A stretch of DNA of 64,000 nt, taken from contig CALVFL010000028.1 in NCBI GenBank assembly GCA_944326825.1, forward strand, positions 1 to 64,000. Reading direction: 5' to 3'. The DNA comes from an uncultured Erysipelotrichaceae bacterium. GTDB lineage: Bacteria; Bacillota_I; Bacilli_A; Erysipelotrichales; Erysipelotrichaceae. Every line of letters starts with the position of its first letter. Position 1 is the stretch's first letter. Below, one piece after another: positions 26,907 to 37,308 of this stretch. The position numbers were made by a program, and so were the translations under genes. Below the pieces are notes generated by a model that worked only from the letters and a program-made list of their open reading frames with translations, was not told where the DNA came from and searched no databases.

Positions 26907-28064
26907 TCAGTTCCCTCTGTTTTCATATTTGCTTAAAAAAGCCAGATATTCTTCATCTGAGATATTCAGATCTTCATCACTCTTAATTTCATAGTCTGGA
27001 ATATCCACTACCTTTGATTTAGTGTTATTATAACTCTTTTGACTGCGATCTAAAAACTCTTTCGCTTTAGCGATCGTATCGACATCATTTCTTTTGAAAT
27101 TAGAGGCTATCGTATATAGATAATTGGGAAACAGCTGATTATCGCATTTCTTTAAAGCGTACTCCAAAAGATAATTGACGACCGGTGTCGGTAGTCTATA
27201 CTCCATGCGCAGTCTTTCAATAAGCTGTTTATCTTTTAAACTAGGCTCTTTGCCTTTAGCGATATTAAGCAAGAAAGCGCTGCAAGGCATATCATAACCC
27301 TCTTTGTCATCATGAAGATCGATCGAGGCATTGCGGCAGAAAGCCAGAAGCTTATTGAGATCAAAAGCGATCGGATCGATGCTGGCGGAACGGATGACGA
27401 ATTTTCTGAACTCATCCTTTTTGATGGCATAAGTATCAGCTGCCTTGCCGATATTTTCAAGATTCTCATAAGTCCTTAGCGAAGAAGGAAAAGAAGTGTT
27501 CTTGATCGTTTTCATAAAACCTTTGATGTCAAAAAGACAACTGAATTCACTGTCCTTGTTTTGGACATCTTTTAGTTCACTGTATTTAACTTCCAGTTCT
27601 TTTGACCAGTCACTAAGTCTTTGAAAATCCAGCTTGTGTGACACTTCCTTAAAACCGGTCTTAGCGATCTTATTTTTAAACTGGCCGTTTCTTAAGAATG
27701 CATAGTATTCTTTAGATACTTTCTTGATAATTAGACGTCCTAAGATGTCATGTTCCAAAAACTCCTGATAAGCTAAAGGTTTTTGCAGTTCAAAGAGATA
27801 GTCATCAGCCCTTTTGTAAGTTCTGATAAGTGATACTTCTTCAAGTTTTTGAATGTTTTCTTCAAAGAAGTCTAAAGAGATATTTAAAGAATTGAGTAAA
27901 ATGATGAGTTCTTTAAAGTCTTCTTTATTCTGATAGATGAGATTCAAAAAAAGACCGACTGCTTCAAAACCGATCAGTTCCCGATATAAAAGAGATAGTG
28001 CTTTTAATTCACTGCCGTATAATGTACTGATGCCTTCTAAGCGATAGCGGTCATTTCCTAACAT
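26907..28064 (-). CDS. dnaB: Replication initiation protein DnaB (Bacillus type)
   Basis: Helicase-loading and membrane-attachment protein of the DnaB/DnaD family, not the helicase. 385 residues: a winged-helix N-terminus (LSLLYRELIGFEAVGLFLNLI), a DnaD/DnaB2-like domain in the C-terminal half (LIERLRMEYRLPTPVVNYLLEYALKKCDNQLFPNYLYTIASNF, with the conserved YxxxIxxxW-like region), and a charged tail. GAAGGAGGCAGTTT-ATG. Followed by dnaI as in Bacillus; overlaps coaE by 14 nt. Confidence 0.9.
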   Translation of the reverse strand: MLGNDRYRLEGISTLYGSELKALSLLYRELIGFEAVGLFLNLIYQNKEDFKELIILLNSLNISLDFFEENIQKLEEVSLIRTYKRADDYLFELQKPLAYQEFLEHDILGRLIIKKVSKEYYAFLRNGQFKNKIAKTGFKEVSHKLDFQRLSDWSKELEVKYSELKDVQNKDSEFSCLFDIKGFMKTIKNTSFPSSLRTYENLENIGKAADTYAIKKDEFRKFVIRSASIDPIAFDLNKLLAFCRNASIDLHDDKEGYDMPCSAFLLNIAKGKEPSLKDKQLIERLRMEYRLPTPVVNYLLEYALKKCDNQLFPNYLYTIASNFKRNDVDTIAKAKEFLDRSQKSYNNTKSKVVDIPDYEIKSDEDLNISDEEYLAFLSKYENRGN

Positions 28065-28629
28065 AAACTGCCTCCTTCATAAACTGGCGGGCCTTTAAAG
28101 CCAGATCTTCTATGCCGTCGTTATTGCAGATAATGATGTCAGCCAGGTCTTTGATCTTAACAAAGGGTCTTTGATTTTTTAAGCGTCTTAAAGCTTCATC
28201 ATGATCAAGACCTCTTCCTTCTAAACGTTTTAAAGCTATTTTTTCATCACAGGTGATCAAAACTTTAAGATCGAAAAGTTCATAAAAATCCGTTTCAAAG
28301 AGTAAAGGTATCTCGGCGATAAAAAGATCTTTATCTTTCATCTTATCAATCAGCACTTCTTTTAATAACGGATGGATCAGACTGTTCAACAAAGTCAGTT
28401 TAAAAGGATCACGAAAGACGATGTCAGCTAATTTTTGACGATCAAGCGAACCGTCTTTTAAAGTGATGTCATCAAAATGTTTCAGGATGAGATCGTAGCC
28501 CTTATGGCCTTTTTTCTCTAAAAGGGCGACTTCTTTATCGGCATCAAAGACTTCCAAGCCTTCTTTTCTTAAAAAATTGACAAAAGTCGTCTTGCCGCTG
28601 CCGATCGTACCGCCGATGCCGATCTTCAT
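28051..28629 (-). CDS. coaE: Dephospho-CoA kinase
   Basis: Last step of CoA synthesis. 192 residues from ATG 28629, which overlaps the mutM stop (ATGA); the upstream GTG is not needed. Walker A GGTIGSGKTTF near residue 10, EVFDADK substrate segment, EIPLLFE, and the RLKNQ lid typical of CoaE. Sits between mutM and dnaB as part of the polA-mutM-coaE-dnaB-dnaI order known from Bacillus. Confidence 0.95.
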   Translation of the reverse strand: MKIGIGGTIGSGKTTFVNFLRKEGLEVFDADKEVALLEKKGHKGYDLILKHFDDITLKDGSLDRQKLADIVFRDPFKLTLLNSLIHPLLKEVLIDKMKDKDLFIAEIPLLFETDFYELFDLKVLITCDEKIALKRLEGRGLDHDEALRRLKNQRPFVKIKDLADIIICNNDGIEDLALKARQFMKEAVYVRK

Positions 28630-29435
28630 AGCTTCTGACACTTAGGACAATAGTATGTCCCCCTCCCGTTGACTTTGATCTTTTTGATCTCGCTTCCACA
28701 GACGCTGCACTTTTGTTTGGTATGTACCAAAAGTTCCTGCTGAAAGCGGCCGGTAACGCCTAAAGAAGAAGTATAGGAGCGGATCGTAGTGCCCCCTTTT
28801 TGAATGGCTTTGGCGAGGATATCATTTGTATAAAGGATCAGATCATCGATATTCTTATCATTGAGATCAGAAGCTTTGCATAGCGGATTTATCTGCATTT
28901 TAAACAAGATCTCATCAGCATAGATATTGCCGATACCGGCTATGAACGACTGATCAAGCAAGACTGTCTTGATCGGCAGTTTACGTTTCTTCAATGCCTC
29001 TTTGACATAAGCGTGATCAAACTCGACACTGAAAGGTTCAACGCCTAAGCCCTTAAAATGACTAAAATCATAGTCTAAGGGCAGCAGTTCCATCCGTCCG
29101 AACTTGCGAACATCCTGATACCAGAGTTCTTTATCATCATCAAGCGTAAAGATCACATGGACATGTTTATTGAAGGCTGTACCTTTAGGCATGACAAAAT
29201 ACTTGCCCTCCATCCTAAGATGAGATACTAAGATATGATCATCAAGGATAAAAAGCAGATACTTGCCCCGGCGTTTAAAATCTCTAAAATGCTGTCCTTT
29301 CAGATCAGCTTCAAATCTTGAGACATCACCTTCGATAATCCTTGGATAAAGGACCTTGACATCAGTGATCTTCTTATCTTTGATCAGTGTTTCAAGTGTA
29401 TCTAAAACTGTTTGTACTTCTGGTAATTCCGGCAT
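28626..29435 (-). CDS. mutM: Formamidopyrimidine-DNA glycosylase (Fpg)
   Basis: Removes oxidised purines such as 8-oxoguanine and cuts the abasic site. 269 residues: catalytic Pro2-Glu3 (MPELPEVQTV), the helix-two-turn-helix with GIGNIYADEILF, and the C-terminal zinc finger CSVCGSEI...YYCPKC; the finger ends the protein. The start overlaps the polA stop by one nucleotide (TAATG) without its own ribosome site, so it is coupled to polA. Confidence 0.97.
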   Translation of the reverse strand: MPELPEVQTVLDTLETLIKDKKITDVKVLYPRIIEGDVSRFEADLKGQHFRDFKRRGKYLLFILDDHILVSHLRMEGKYFVMPKGTAFNKHVHVIFTLDDDKELWYQDVRKFGRMELLPLDYDFSHFKGLGVEPFSVEFDHAYVKEALKKRKLPIKTVLLDQSFIAGIGNIYADEILFKMQINPLCKASDLNDKNIDDLILYTNDILAKAIQKGGTTIRSYTSSLGVTGRFQQELLVHTKQKCSVCGSEIKKIKVNGRGTYYCPKCQKL

Positions 29436-32008
29436 TATTTTGCATCATACCATGTATAGGCGAAACTTAAAGAATTATCTAAAGTCACACCCAGATCCAT
29501 GGCTCCTTTCATTTCTTTATTGATGATAGCGATCATTTCTTCTTTTTCTTCATTCAAGACATCAAAGATCAGTTCATCATGAATAGATAAGACCATCTTA
29601 GAGTTTAAATGACGTCTTTCGATCTCTTTTTGGATGTTGATCATGGCTACTTTGATCAGATCAGCCGCTGAACCCTGTACTCGTGAGTTCATGGCTGCCC
29701 TTTTGCCGAATTCTCTTAAGGCATGATTAGGACTGTTTATCTCTTTGATATAGCGGCGGCGATGCATGATTGTCGTAACATAACCGTTTTCTTTACAGAA
29801 TTCTTTGGTTTCATCCATGAATTTCTTGATATTGGGATAAGTTTCAAAGTAGTTATTGATATACTTCTTGGCATCGAATAAAGAAAGCCCCGTCTGTTTG
29901 GCCAGACCATAATCACTGATGCCATAAACGATACCGAAGTTGATCGCTTTAGCCTGACGGCGATATTCAGGAGTAACTTCGTCTATAGACAATCCAAAGA
30001 CATCCATAGCTGTCTTGGTATGAATATCGATATGGTTATTGAAGGCTTCGATCATTCTGGTTTCATTGCTTAAAGCACTGAGAACTCTAAGTTCGATCTG
30101 CGAATAATCGGAACTGATTAAGATATGATCTTTATCCTGAGCTTTAAAAGCTTTGCGGATGATCTTGCCATCTTCATCTCTTATAGAGATATTCTGCAAA
30201 TTAGGATCATAAGATGACAAACGGCCGGTCTGAGTGATCGTTTGCGAGAAGATAGTGTGGATCTTGCCATCCGAGCGGATATACTTCTTTAGACCCTCAA
30301 CATAGGAACTGTACAGTTTGGCAAACTTGCGGTAAGTCAAAAGTTCATCGATGATCGGACTGTAATCTTTGATCATCAGCAGATATTCAGCAGATGTGGA
30401 TCTTTTCTTGTTGGAAGGAAGACCCATCTCGTCAAACAGGACTTCTGCCAGCTGCTTGGGAGAATTGAGATTGAACTCTCTTTTGGCAAGGGCAAAGATC
30501 TTGTTTTTGGCTTCTTCAAGTCTTTTTAAAGTATCTTCCCCGATCGCATCCAAAACAGCCCCGTCACAGACGATGCCGGCTTTTTCCATCTTGAATAAGA
30601 CATAGCTTAAAGGCAGTTCAATGTCCTGATAGAGTTTATAAACATCCTCTTTGATCAGATCTTCTTTGACTAAAGAAGTGATCGCAAAAGCATTCTTGGC
30701 GATCTCGACGGCTCTTTTGGTTTCTAAAAGCGTATCGACGAGTTTCGGTTTCTTGATGCTGCCATAGACATCTTCACTTTTGATCGGAACTGTTTTTTGA
30801 TAGTTTAAAAATAACTCTTCCAGAGTGTCTAGGTAATTATTCTTTAAAAATCCCATCAGCAAGAGATCATCAAAGTTACCTAGTTTTAAACCTAAATGAT
30901 CGAAGTTATGAAGCAGGAATTTAAGATCGTAAGTCACCTTGGGAGTATCATCAGCCATGAAGGCGAGCATATCTTCATCTTTCAAAAAGTCCTCAAAGGG
31001 GATATATTCACTGAGTTCGCCGTTTGAAAGAGCGAAGCCGTAGATCTTAGCTCCATAGTAGTTAAATCCGTCTGTATCTGCAAAAATAAAGGTACCCTCC
31101 TTATAAAGGAGTTTATTGACCTTGCTTACTCTTTGATAGTTTTCATTTTTGGCAAGAGGCTTGTTTCTTTTGATCAAAGAGAACATCTCATACTTGTTGT
31201 AAAAGGCATTGGCGCCATCATTATCCAAAGCGATCTTAAAATCAGCCAGCTCTTTATCGATCTTGACATCCGTCTTGATCGTGGCAAGAGTCTTGGATAG
31301 AAAACAGGATTCCTGATCTTTGAGAAGATTTTCTTTGACTTTGCCCTTCAGTTTATCGATATTGGCATAGATATTTTCGATCGAACCGTATTCATTGATC
31401 AGTTTGGCCGCCGTCTTTTGGCCGATGCCGCTTACACCTTTGATATTATCACTGGCATCACCCATTAAGCCTTTAAGATCAATCACCTGCAAAGGAGTAA
31501 CGCCCCATTCTTCCTTTAAAGCTCTTTCATCCATGGCCGCTATCTCGCTGAGTCCTTTTTTCATCAGATAGACAGTCGTCGTATCATCGATAAGCTGTAA
31601 CATATCCCGATCAGAAGTCAGGATGGCAATATCGACATCAGGGTATTTCTTGCTTAAAGAGCCGATGATGTCATCAGCCTCAATATCATCATATTCCATA
31701 AAAGGGATATGATAGGCATCAAGATATTCTCTGACCAAAGCAAACTGCGGCACTAATTCTTCCGGAGCCTTCTTGCGCTTGCCTTTATAATCGGTAGAAA
31801 GATCATGTCTGAAGGTATGTTTACCCTTGTCAAAAGCGACTGTGATATATTCCGGATGGATCATATCGATCGCTTTATTGATCATATTGGCAAAGGCAAA
31901 AACGGCATTAGTATAAACGCCGTCACTTGTCATCATCAAATTGGAATAATAGGTGGCATAAAAACCTCTAAACAGCATAGAATTGCCGTCTATCAAAAGC
32001 ATCTTCAT
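29435..32008 (-). CDS. polA: DNA polymerase I
   Basis: 857 residues. Three parts: 5'-3' exonuclease/FEN domain (about 1-290; LIDGNSMLFRGFYA, DKGKHTFRH, DIEADDIIG, GDASDNIKGVSGIGQKTA), a 3'-5' exonuclease-like domain (about 300-470), and the A-family polymerase (SDYSQIELRVLSALS, RRQAKAINFGIVYGIS, SIHDELIFDV). In the middle domain the DxE motif reads DTD and no YxxxD third motif is visible, so proofreading is probably lost as in B. subtilis Pol I. Removes RNA primers and fills gaps. AGAGGTGAAG precedes the ATG. Confidence 0.96.
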   Translation of the reverse strand: MKMLLIDGNSMLFRGFYATYYSNLMMTSDGVYTNAVFAFANMINKAIDMIHPEYITVAFDKGKHTFRHDLSTDYKGKRKKAPEELVPQFALVREYLDAYHIPFMEYDDIEADDIIGSLSKKYPDVDIAILTSDRDMLQLIDDTTTVYLMKKGLSEIAAMDERALKEEWGVTPLQVIDLKGLMGDASDNIKGVSGIGQKTAAKLINEYGSIENIYANIDKLKGKVKENLLKDQESCFLSKTLATIKTDVKIDKELADFKIALDNDGANAFYNKYEMFSLIKRNKPLAKNENYQRVSKVNKLLYKEGTFIFADTDGFNYYGAKIYGFALSNGELSEYIPFEDFLKDEDMLAFMADDTPKVTYDLKFLLHNFDHLGLKLGNFDDLLLMGFLKNNYLDTLEELFLNYQKTVPIKSEDVYGSIKKPKLVDTLLETKRAVEIAKNAFAITSLVKEDLIKEDVYKLYQDIELPLSYVLFKMEKAGIVCDGAVLDAIGEDTLKRLEEAKNKIFALAKREFNLNSPKQLAEVLFDEMGLPSNKKRSTSAEYLLMIKDYSPIIDELLTYRKFAKLYSSYVEGLKKYIRSDGKIHTIFSQTITQTGRLSSYDPNLQNISIRDEDGKIIRKAFKAQDKDHILISSDYSQIELRVLSALSNETRMIEAFNNHIDIHTKTAMDVFGLSIDEVTPEYRRQAKAINFGIVYGISDYGLAKQTGLSLFDAKKYINNYFETYPNIKKFMDETKEFCKENGYVTTIMHRRRYIKEINSPNHALREFGKRAAMNSRVQGSAADLIKVAMINIQKEIERRHLNSKMVLSIHDELIFDVLNEEKEEMIAIINKEMKGAMDLGVTLDNSLSFAYTWYDAK

Positions 32009-32018
32009 ATCTTCACCT

Positions 32019-32993
32019 CTATTCCACCATATTCTCTAACACACTCAGATTCTCATACATCAAGCTTAAATAGTCGGCATTGTTGGCGACCTGAGCAGCC
32101 GTTAAGCTTGAAACATTGTTTAAATTGACTCTGATAAGTCCTAATTCATCTTCTAACTCATTGAATAATTCCGTCATCTCTTCGGTCATATTCGGTTCAT
32201 AAGCGATATATTTAACGCCATCGTTTTTGATACGCTCTTTGATCACCGCTAATTCGCCATCGCTTGGCAAAGCTCCGTATTTAGAAAGGCAGACCGGATA
32301 TACAGCGATGCCGTAGGCTTTTTGCCAGTTGCCGAAACTGGCCGATATCGAAACGAACTTGATGGACTTGCCCTCGTTTTTGATCTGAGATGCCAAATTT
32401 TGATAAGCGGCATCCAAAGAGATCAGATCATTTTCCAAAGCCTCGTAGTTTTCTTTGAAATTAGCTGCTTCTTCGACAAAATTAGCCGACAGAACAGAAT
32501 AAATATCATTAGCGATCGAAAGCATTCCGATCGGATCGATCCAAAGCATCATATCGTTTTCATTGACATCGGTCATATTGAAAAGATCAGAATTGTAATA
32601 AGGACTTTCAATAAACTCTTCCACCCCATCGACATTGACCATCGTATATCTTTGGAATTTATAGATCGTATTGAGTTCCGATACATCTACTACTTCGACA
32701 CCGGTATTTAAAATATCTTCTTCATAAATATCATAGTAAGGTTCTAGATCGCCGATATGAAACAGATAGTTGGAATTTCTTAAAATATCTTCGTAGTCAT
32801 CCAAAATAGTGGCTACCTGGACCAGACTGTCCGATTGAATACTTTTAGATTCAATGACTCCGCCAGTGATGCGGTCGATGATGTAACCTAACGGATAGAC
32901 TGTATAGGCGACATAACTTCTAAAACTCATGCATCCGGCAAGCATGAACATTGAAAGCAATACAATAAATAATTTTCTAATCTTCTTGATCAT
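32019..32993 (-). CDS. ZnuA/TroA-like lipoprotein lacking the metal-binding histidines
   Basis: 324 residues from ATG 32993. Lipoprotein signal with lipobox LAGC (Cys at about 22). The fold landmarks of cluster A-I solute-binding proteins are recognisable: YPLGYIIDRITGG, YLFHIGDLEPYYD, MMLWIDPIGMLSIANDI, a long central helix, and IAYEPNMTEE. The ligand positions are changed: the usual DPHxYEP is absent, DPHxW reads DMMLW, and the SHxAF region reads SISASFGNW. No ABC permease or ATPase gene is adjacent. TATAAT ends 8 nt before the ATG and no ribosome site is seen. Function unclear; Zn/Mn import by the usual mechanism is unlikely. Confidence 0.75.
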   Translation of the reverse strand: MIKKIRKLFIVLLSMFMLAGCMSFRSYVAYTVYPLGYIIDRITGGVIESKSIQSDSLVQVATILDDYEDILRNSNYLFHIGDLEPYYDIYEEDILNTGVEVVDVSELNTIYKFQRYTMVNVDGVEEFIESPYYNSDLFNMTDVNENDMMLWIDPIGMLSIANDIYSVLSANFVEEAANFKENYEALENDLISLDAAYQNLASQIKNEGKSIKFVSISASFGNWQKAYGIAVYPVCLSKYGALPSDGELAVIKERIKNDGVKYIAYEPNMTEEMTELFNELEDELGLIRVNLNNVSSLTAAQVANNADYLSLMYENLSVLENMVE

Positions 32994-33002
32994 ACACAAC
33001 TA

Positions 33003-33617
33003 TTATACTTTATTTTTTAAACGGGCAAAATATATTGGTTTACTTAATTCAACAAATTTACTCTCGTAAGCAGTCATGATGTCATCCTTTGATTCACGGT
33101 GATAGTCAACACTGATCTCTAAAAGAGTGAAACCATTATTTAAAAACTCGATGATTGAAAATTCAAACAGACCGGCATTGTCAGTCTTGAAGATGATCTC
33201 GCCGTCAGCTTTTAAGACCTGCTTATACTTGGCTAAAAAAGTGTGATAAGTCAAACGGCGTTTGGCATGGGCTTTTTTAGGCCAGGGATCACTGAAATGA
33301 AGATAAATGCGGTCGACATTGTGATCAAAATAGGCTTCAATATTATCAGCACCATCAAAGATGATGCCCAGATTGTCAAGATCATACTCTGAAGCTTTAA
33401 TAGCGGCTTTGGCTACACAGGTAGCCTCTTTTTCAAGTCCGATATAAAGGATGTCAGGATTTAAAGAGGCACTCTTAGTGATAAAATCACCCATACCCAT
33501 CCCGATCTCCACATAAAGTTTGTCTTTAGTCTTATTTATCTGATCAGCTCTTTTAATGATGTAGCGATCTTCATTTTCAATATAGGGAGCGACCCATTTC
33601 TTCTTTCTTATTCTCAT
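33003..33617 (-). CDS. trmB: tRNA (guanine46-N7)-methyltransferase
   Basis: 204 residues. MRIRKKKWVAPYIENEDRYI start, VEIGMGMGDFI SAM motif, IGLEKEATCVAKA, IYLHFSDPWPKKAHAKRRLTY (the TrmB catalytic signature), and the end SKPIYFARLKNK. Methylates G46 in tRNA variable loops. No convincing ribosome site; the start is 12 nt after a hairpin formed across the pnp stop codon, and a TATTAT lies 7 nt before ATG, so a leaderless internal promoter is possible. Confidence 0.93.
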   Translation of the reverse strand: MRIRKKKWVAPYIENEDRYIIKRADQINKTKDKLYVEIGMGMGDFITKSASLNPDILYIGLEKEATCVAKAAIKASEYDLDNLGIIFDGADNIEAYFDHNVDRIYLHFSDPWPKKAHAKRRLTYHTFLAKYKQVLKADGEIIFKTDNAGLFEFSIIEFLNNGFTLLEISVDYHRESKDDIMTAYESKFVELSKPIYFARLKNKV

Positions 33618-33629
33618 AGTTTTAATAAT

Positions 33630-33651
33630 AAAGGATGATTACTCATCCTTT
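33630..33651 (-). other. Hairpin with the pnp stop codon in its loop
   Basis: AAAGGATGA (33630-33638) and TCATCCTTT (33643-33651) form a perfect 9-bp stem; the 4-nt loop contains the pnp stop codon (33639-33641). On the mRNA it is followed by AUUAUUAAAAC, not a U-run. Confidence 0.65.
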
Positions 33652-35807
33652 ACCTCTTTCTTTTTGAAAAATCTTTTTTCCGAGTTGCCGTCATCTTTGC
33701 GTTCCGGTTTAGGCAAAAGATCTTTGGCACTTACATTTACTCGGCCTTTATCATCGATCTCGATGACTTTGACTTTGACGACATCGCCGATCTTTAAGAC
33801 ATCTTCCGGTTTTTCGACTCTTTCATGAGAGATCTTGGATACGTGCAATAAAGCATCCTGTCCTTTAAAGAGTTCGACGAAAGCTCCGAATTTTTCCAAT
33901 CTGACGACTTTGGCATCATAGATCTCACCGACCTTGGCTTCTTTGATGATCTCTTCAATCATAGCTTTGGCCTTGTTGATGATGTCACGATCCATATGAT
34001 AGATGACACATTTGCCGTCATCGTCAATATCGATCTTGACTCCGTCACACTCATCGATGATCTGATTGATCATCTTGCCGCCTGTACCGATGACATCACG
34101 GATCTTATCGACCGGGATCATCAGCATATCAAGTTTTGGAGCGTATTTAGATACATCGCTTCTTGGTTTATCGATGGCACTCATCATATTAGCCATGATC
34201 ACCTTGCGGCCTTCTTTGGCTTGTGCTAAAGCTTCTTTTAAGATCTCCCTAGAGATACCCTTGATCTTGATATCCATCTGCAAGGCCGTAATACCTTCAT
34301 CAGTACCGGCTACTTTAAAGTCCATGTCGCCATAGTGATCTTCCATACCCTGGATATCGCTTAAGATCGTATAGTGATCGCCATAAGTAATAAGTCCCAT
34401 GGCAATACCAGCGACCGGCGCTTTGATCGGCACACCGGCAGCCATTAAAGACATCGTACCGGCACAGATCGAAGCCTGTGAGGAAGAACCGTTGGATTCC
34501 AAGACATCAGCCACTGTTCTGATAGCGTAAGGGAATTCTTCGACGCTGGGGATGACTTGCGCTAAAGCTCTTTCACCCAAAGCACCATGACCGATCTCAC
34601 GACGGCCTGGCGAACCCATTCTGCCTACTTCACCTACGCTGTATGGCGGGAAGTTATATTGATGCATAAAGCGCTTTTCTTCAACTTCTGTCAGATCGTC
34701 AATGATCTGGTTATCGCCCAAAGGTCCTAAAGTCGTCGTTGAAAGGACTTGTGTTTCCCCACGGGTAAATAAAGCTGAACCATGTACCCTTGGCAAAAGA
34801 TCAACTTGTGAGTCTAACGGTCTGATCTCATCGGTAGCTCGGCCATCCGGACGGATCTTCTCGACACTTATCAAACGGCGGACTTCTTCAGCCACGATCT
34901 CCGTAGAATATTCACCAGCCTGTTTGACAGCCAGATTCTTTTCTTTTTCACTTGGATATTGCAAACTTTCAAAGTGAGCTTTCATCGCTTCGGTGATCTC
35001 ATCGATCTTGCCATAGCGTTCCAGTTTCTGTTTGATGGATACAGCTTCTTTTAAAGCTTCTTTGCCGTTGGCATCAATGTATTCTTTAACTTCATCAGCG
35101 ATCTTGTAAAGAGTGACTTCCATCTTCGGTTTGGCACACTGGGCGATCACTTCTTCTTCAAAAGCACATAACTTCTTGATATGCTCATGACCAAACATCA
35201 ATGCCTCAAGCATCAGATCTTCGCTGACCTCTTTAGCGCCAGCCTCGACCATGTTGATGGCATCCTTAGTACCGGCAACTGTTAAATTGATCAAAGATCT
35301 TTCCATTTCTTCAACACCAGGATTGATCACAAATTTACCATCGACATAACCGACGATAACACCGGCGATCGGACCATCAAACGGTATATCTGAAATACAT
35401 AAAGCCAGTGATGAACCAAGCATCGCTGCCATCTCAGGTGAACAGTTGGTATCAGCCGACAAGACGGTATTTACTACCTGTACTTCATTTCTGAATCCTT
35501 CTGCAAATAAAGGTCTGATCGGACGATCGATCAATCTTGCCGTTAAAGTGGCATGTTCAGAAGGACGACCTTCTCTTCTTAAAAATCCGCCCGGTATCTT
35601 GCCTACCGAGTACAGTTTCTCTTCAAAGCTTACTGTCAGCGGAAAGAAATCAGTATCTTTAGCTTGTGATGAGGCTGTAGCAGTAGATAATACTACCGTA
35701 TCCTCATATCTGATGATTACCGATCCTCCGGCCTGTTTAGCGATCTCACCGGTCTCGACACGCAATTTACGACCGCAGAAATCAAAATCAAACACATGTT
35801 TTTCCAT
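33639..35807 (-). CDS. pnp: Polyribonucleotide nucleotidyltransferase (PNPase)
   Basis: Phosphorolytic 3'-5' exoribonuclease. 722 residues from ATG 35807 ([15 protein letters not shown]), with AGAGGATTAAGAG in front; the 21-codon upstream extension has no support. Order: RNase PH 1, helical domain, RNase PH 2 ([33 protein letters not shown]), KH domain ([15 protein letters not shown]), S1 domain ([20 protein letters not shown]), charged tail. A promoter is not obvious upstream. No rpsO neighbour here, unlike in many bacteria. Confidence 0.97.
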   Translation of the reverse strand: MEKHVFDFDFCGRKLRVETGEIAKQAGGSVIIRYEDTVVLSTATASSQAKDTDFFPLTVSFEEKLYSVGKIPGGFLRREGRPSEHATLTARLIDRPIRPLFAEGFRNEVQVVNTVLSADTNCSPEMAAMLGSSLALCISDIPFDGPIAGVIVGYVDGKFVINPGVEEMERSLINLTVAGTKDAINMVEAGAKEVSEDLMLEALMFGHEHIKKLCAFEEEVIAQCAKPKMEVTLYKIADEVKEYIDANGKEALKEAVSIKQKLERYGKIDEITEAMKAHFESLQYPSEKEKNLAVKQAGEYSTEIVAEEVRRLISVEKIRPDGRATDEIRPLDSQVDLLPRVHGSALFTRGETQVLSTTTLGPLGDNQIIDDLTEVEEKRFMHQYNFPPYSVGEVGRMGSPGRREIGHGALGERALAQVIPSVEEFPYAIRTVADVLESNGSSSQASICAGTMSLMAAGVPIKAPVAGIAMGLITYGDHYTILSDIQGMEDHYGDMDFKVAGTDEGITALQMDIKIKGISREILKEALAQAKEGRKVIMANMMSAIDKPRSDVSKYAPKLDMLMIPVDKIRDVIGTGGKMINQIIDECDGVKIDIDDDGKCVIYHMDRDIINKAKAMIEEIIKEAKVGEIYDAKVVRLEKFGAFVELFKGQDALLHVSKISHERVEKPEDVLKIGDVVKVKVIEIDDKGRVNVSAKDLLPKPERKDDGNSEKRFFKKKEVKDE

Positions 35808-35943
35808 TTCTCTTAATCCTCTTTTACTTTTTAACTTACTTATTTTAACAGTATTGCCGTCTTTTAGCAAATTAAAATTAAGCGTCTGACGGTCTTGATT
35901 TTTAAATATAACCTAATATAATTCTTGTTAGTTAGGAGGGGTT

Positions 35944-37293
35944 ATGGCAAGATCGGCAAACATTACAGAAGGCTCCATCATCAAGCCTTTACTTTATTTT
36001 TTCTTCCCTATCTTACTGGGGACATTCTTTCAGCAGCTTTATAATACTGTCGATGCTTTGATCGTCGGCAATTTTCTTGGCAAAGAGGCTTTAGCGGCTG
36101 TCGGCGGGACTACTTCCACCTATTTAAACCTCTTTGTCGGTTTCTTTGTCGGGTTATCAAGCGGCGTCACTGTTTTGATATCGCAATACTATGGCTCAAA
36201 CAACTATGAAAAGATCTCTAAGACTGTGCATACCGCTATTACTTTAGCTATCGTCATCGGCATCTTTTTAAGTATCGTCGGGATCATGACGGCCCGCTCT
36301 TCTTTGATCTTTTTAAATGTTCCCTATCAGATCTTGGACATGTCGCTTGATTATATCAATATCTATTTTGTCGGATTGTTTGTCATGTTAGTTTACAATA
36401 TGGGCTGTGCTATCCTAAGAGCAGTCGGCGATTCCAAACATCCGCTTTACTTTCTGATCGTTTCCTGCATCATCAATATCATCTTAGACATCCTGTTTGT
36501 CTATAATTTCAACATGGGTGTCAAAGGAGCGGCAATCGCTACCGTCATCGCTCAAGTTGCAGCGGCTGCTCTTGTCATCATGTCGCTTCATCGCAGTGAA
36601 GATGCTTTGCGCTTCAGGTTCAAAGAACTGCACTTAGACTTAAGCATCGCTAAAAACATCTTTCTGATCGGTTTTCCAGCCGCCATAGAATCAGTACTTT
36701 ATACGATCTCTAACCTTGTCATTGCCACTAAGATCAATGATTTTGGGGTCGATGTCATCGCTGCCAATACGGCTTATGGCAAGATCGATGCCATCTTCTG
36801 GATGACTTTGCAGGCTTTCAGTATCTCTATTACGACCTTTGTCGGCCAAAACTTCGGTGCCGGAAGACTGGACAGAGTCAAAAAAGGCATCAATCGCTGG
36901 TTTGGCATCTCGATGCTGACATCCGTCATCTTTTCGATCCTGATGTGTGTCTTCTCAGCCCCTTTGCTGGCCATCTTCAACTCTGATCCGGGTGTTATTG
37001 CCATTGGCCAGAATATCGTCTTATGGATCGCTCCTTTCTGGTTTACCTATGTACCTATCGAACTTATCTCCGGTTCTTTAAGAGGTATGGGCAACACGCT
37101 AGTCCCGACAGTCGTAACAGCTGTAGGCATCATCGGCTTAAGACTTGGCTGGATCTTCTTGATGCCTGATCTTGATCTGCATTTGATCTTCATGGTCTAT
37201 CCGGTAACCTGGAGCGTTACTTCTCTTATCCTTTTAGTCTATTACTATTCAGGACTCTATCAAAAAAATACCATCAATTTAGTCAGCAAGTGA
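35944..37293 (+). CDS. MATE-family multidrug/toxin exporter
   Basis: 449 residues, 12 predicted membrane segments in two six-helix halves. N-terminus ITEGSIIKPLLYFFFPILLGTFFQQLYNTVDALIVGNFLG-KEALAAVGG is the standard MATE opening; the second half opens GFPAAIESVLYTISNLVIATKINDFG. Na+ or H+-coupled export of organic cations is the family role; substrate unknown. TTAGGAGGGGTT-ATG start. Monocistronic; converges on the PHP gene through a shared hairpin. Confidence 0.9.
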   Translation: MARSANITEGSIIKPLLYFFFPILLGTFFQQLYNTVDALIVGNFLGKEALAAVGGTTSTYLNLFVGFFVGLSSGVTVLISQYYGSNNYEKISKTVHTAITLAIVIGIFLSIVGIMTARSSLIFLNVPYQILDMSLDYINIYFVGLFVMLVYNMGCAILRAVGDSKHPLYFLIVSCIINIILDILFVYNFNMGVKGAAIATVIAQVAAAALVIMSLHRSEDALRFRFKELHLDLSIAKNIFLIGFPAAIESVLYTISNLVIATKINDFGVDVIAANTAYGKIDAIFWMTLQAFSISITTFVGQNFGAGRLDRVKKGINRWFGISMLTSVIFSILMCVFSAPLLAIFNSDPGVIAIGQNIVLWIAPFWFTYVPIELISGSLRGMGNTLVPTVVTAVGIIGLRLGWIFLMPDLDLHLIFMVYPVTWSVTSLILLVYYYSGLYQKNTINLVSK

Positions 37294-37308
37294 CCTGAAT
37301 GATGGTAT
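37262..37308 (-). terminator. Terminator of the PHP gene, overlapping the MATE 3' end
   Basis: On the minus strand ATACCATCA (37308-37300 side) pairs with TGATGGTAT (37276-37268), 9 bp with a long loop, followed by TTTTTTT (37268-37262). It lies within the last codons of the converging MATE gene. Confidence 0.6.
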
